NCBI GenBank assembly: GCA_949287785.1
Contig: CASEHR010000009.1
Location: 1 to 6,969 of the forward strand
DNA from: an uncultured Bacillota bacterium
GTDB taxonomy: Bacteria > Bacillota_I > Bacilli_A > Erysipelotrichales > Erysipelotrichaceae
Length of the DNA: 6,969 bases
Direction: 5' to 3'
Shown here: one piece after another, positions 6,164-6,969 of the stretch
Layout: the number at the start of each line of letters is the position of its first letter
How positions within the stretch are numbered: the stretch's first letter is position 1
Notes under the pieces: model-generated
What the model was told of the DNA's origin: nothing
Seen by the model: only the letters and a program-made list of their open reading frames with translations
Database searches by the model: none
Translations under genes and position numbers: made by a program

Positions 6164-6954
6164 TCGAATACTTTGTTTCTGACCTCGATGGTACTTTACT
6201 GAGAGGCGACGAGACGATAGCTTCAAGTGATATTGAAGCTATTTTAAAATGGACAGAATCAGGAAGACACTTCATCGTTGCCAGTGGCAGACCGGTGTCC
6301 TTTATCAGAAGACTGAATGAACTCGGTGTTTATCCCGAGTATATGCTCGGCAGTACCGGCTCTGTTTTGTCAGATGGGAAAAACGAAGAGGTGCTCGGTG
6401 CGATAGACGATTATTATGCATATAAGATGGTCGAGTTTCTTGATGCTTATGATGAAACGGATTATGTCATTGACGGATATCGTTTTCGTGGGTTCTATGC
6501 CAAGGATCGTTTCGGTTATTTCAAAAGACATATGCGGACAGCCGATATCGCTTTAGTCATGGAGCCGAAGAGTTTTTTCAAAGACAATGAGCCCATCCTC
6601 AAATTTTTTGTCATCTGTCGTGATGATGAAGTGGCATATCGGCTGGCGGCGGATATTGAAAACGGTTTTGACGGTTATTTCAAAGCTTTTCATGCTGACC
6701 GGGGTTGTCTGGAGGTCGTCAATAAGAAGGTCGGTAAATGGCGGGGTATCGAAGCTTTGGCCGATAAGCTGCATGTCGATCCGAAGCGATTTGCCTGTAT
6801 CGGTGATGAAGAGAATGATATGGTGATGATCAAAAACGCCGGTATAGGCTTTGCGATGAGCACAGCGGATGAGGATGTCAGGGCAGTCGCTGACCGGGTA
6901 GTCACAAGTGTAAAAGATGCGATAATGTATTTACTGGAGGAAGAAAATGTTTGA
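6160..6954 (+). CDS. Cof-type HAD-superfamily (HAD-IIB) phosphatase
   Basis: This 264-residue cytosolic phosphatase probably acts on a sugar phosphate or related phosphometabolite. HAD motif I is SDLDGTLL, with nucleophile Asp8 and acid/base Asp10. Motif II is VASGRP (Ser42), the motif III lysine is Lys190 or Lys193 in VNKKVGKWRG, and motif IV is IGDEENDMVMIKNAG (Asp216, Asp220). The about 100-residue segment between motifs II and III is the type IIB cap that sets substrate choice. Length and order match Cof/YidA-like proteins. One deviation is GSTGS (64-68), where many relatives have NGA. The ATG overlaps the EIIA stop (ATGA) and no good ribosome binding site lies close upstream, so translation probably depends on coupling to EIIA. 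Pairing with a PTS gene suggests a phosphosugar substrate, but the exact one cannot be read. Confidence 0.92.
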   Translation: MIEYFVSDLDGTLLRGDETIASSDIEAILKWTESGRHFIVASGRPVSFIRRLNELGVYPEYMLGSTGSVLSDGKNEEVLGAIDDYYAYKMVEFLDAYDETDYVIDGYRFRGFYAKDRFGYFKRHMRTADIALVMEPKSFFKDNEPILKFFVICRDDEVAYRLAADIENGFDGYFKAFHADRGCLEVVNKKVGKWRGIEALADKLHVDPKRFACIGDEENDMVMIKNAGIGFAMSTADEDVRAVADRVVTSVKDAIMYLLEEENV

Positions 6955-6969
6955 TCTGAATGAAAAAGT
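6947..6969 (+). CDS. Start of a further gene, possibly a short-chain dehydrogenase (3' end outside window)
   Basis: GGAGG (6936-6940) stands 6 bases before an ATG at 6947 that overlaps the HAD stop by 8 bases. The frame reads MFDLNEK, and the next codon begins GT, so it must be Val. MFDL-x-x-KV closely resembles the first residues of many short-chain dehydrogenases (the KduD/gluconate 5-dehydrogenase type), which continue AxVTGG. That a gene starts here is well supported by the ribosome binding site and spacing; the family is a guess from eight residues. Confidence 0.6.

Overview
The window is a gene-dense, single-strand stretch: every gene supported here lies on the + strand. Estimated GC is in the mid-40s percent. 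Strong purine-rich ribosome binding sites, TGA used as an ordinary stop, a lipobox lipoprotein and Bacillus-type NagB and NagA suggest a low-to-moderate GC member of the Bacillota (Firmicutes). An Erysipelotrichia-like gut organism would fit, but that lineage guess is inference from protein flavour and codon use only.

Layout. (1) 2-502 is the C-terminal part of an SPFH/band-7 membrane scaffold protein, closed by a clear intrinsic terminator at 509-537. (2) 602-1345 encodes a lipoprotein of unknown function. (3) 1430-3317 is nagB-nagA, which convert N-acetylglucosamine-6-phosphate to fructose-6-phosphate, ammonia and acetate. A possible promoter/operator lies in front and an intrinsic terminator at 3323-3363 follows. 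(4) 3441-5739 is a tight three-gene cassette with ATGA overlaps at both junctions: a two-TM protein, a compact ceramidase-like hydrolase without a signal peptide, and a four-TM protein. A cre-like sequence and a weak promoter lie just upstream. (5) 5765-6969 follows after only 25 bases: an orphan mannose-family PTS EIIA, a Cof-type HAD phosphatase overlapping it by 4 bases, and the first seven codons of a further gene whose start (MFDLNEK, next residue Val) resembles a short-chain dehydrogenase.

How the parts fit. The recognisable enzymes point to amino-sugar and phosphosugar metabolism: NagA and NagB, a PTS component and a sugar-phosphatase-like HAD. The ceramidase-family protein would hydrolyse an N-acyl amide or related bond, but its substrate cannot be read from sequence. 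Because no terminator was seen between 3441 and the window end, the ceramidase-like cassette and the PTS/HAD genes may form one transcription unit of at least six genes.

The most interesting items are the cytosolic-looking ceramidase-family enzyme with all expected zinc ligands, coupled to two unknown membrane proteins, and a window-wide excess of GATC linked to a strong bias in the codon that precedes ATC.
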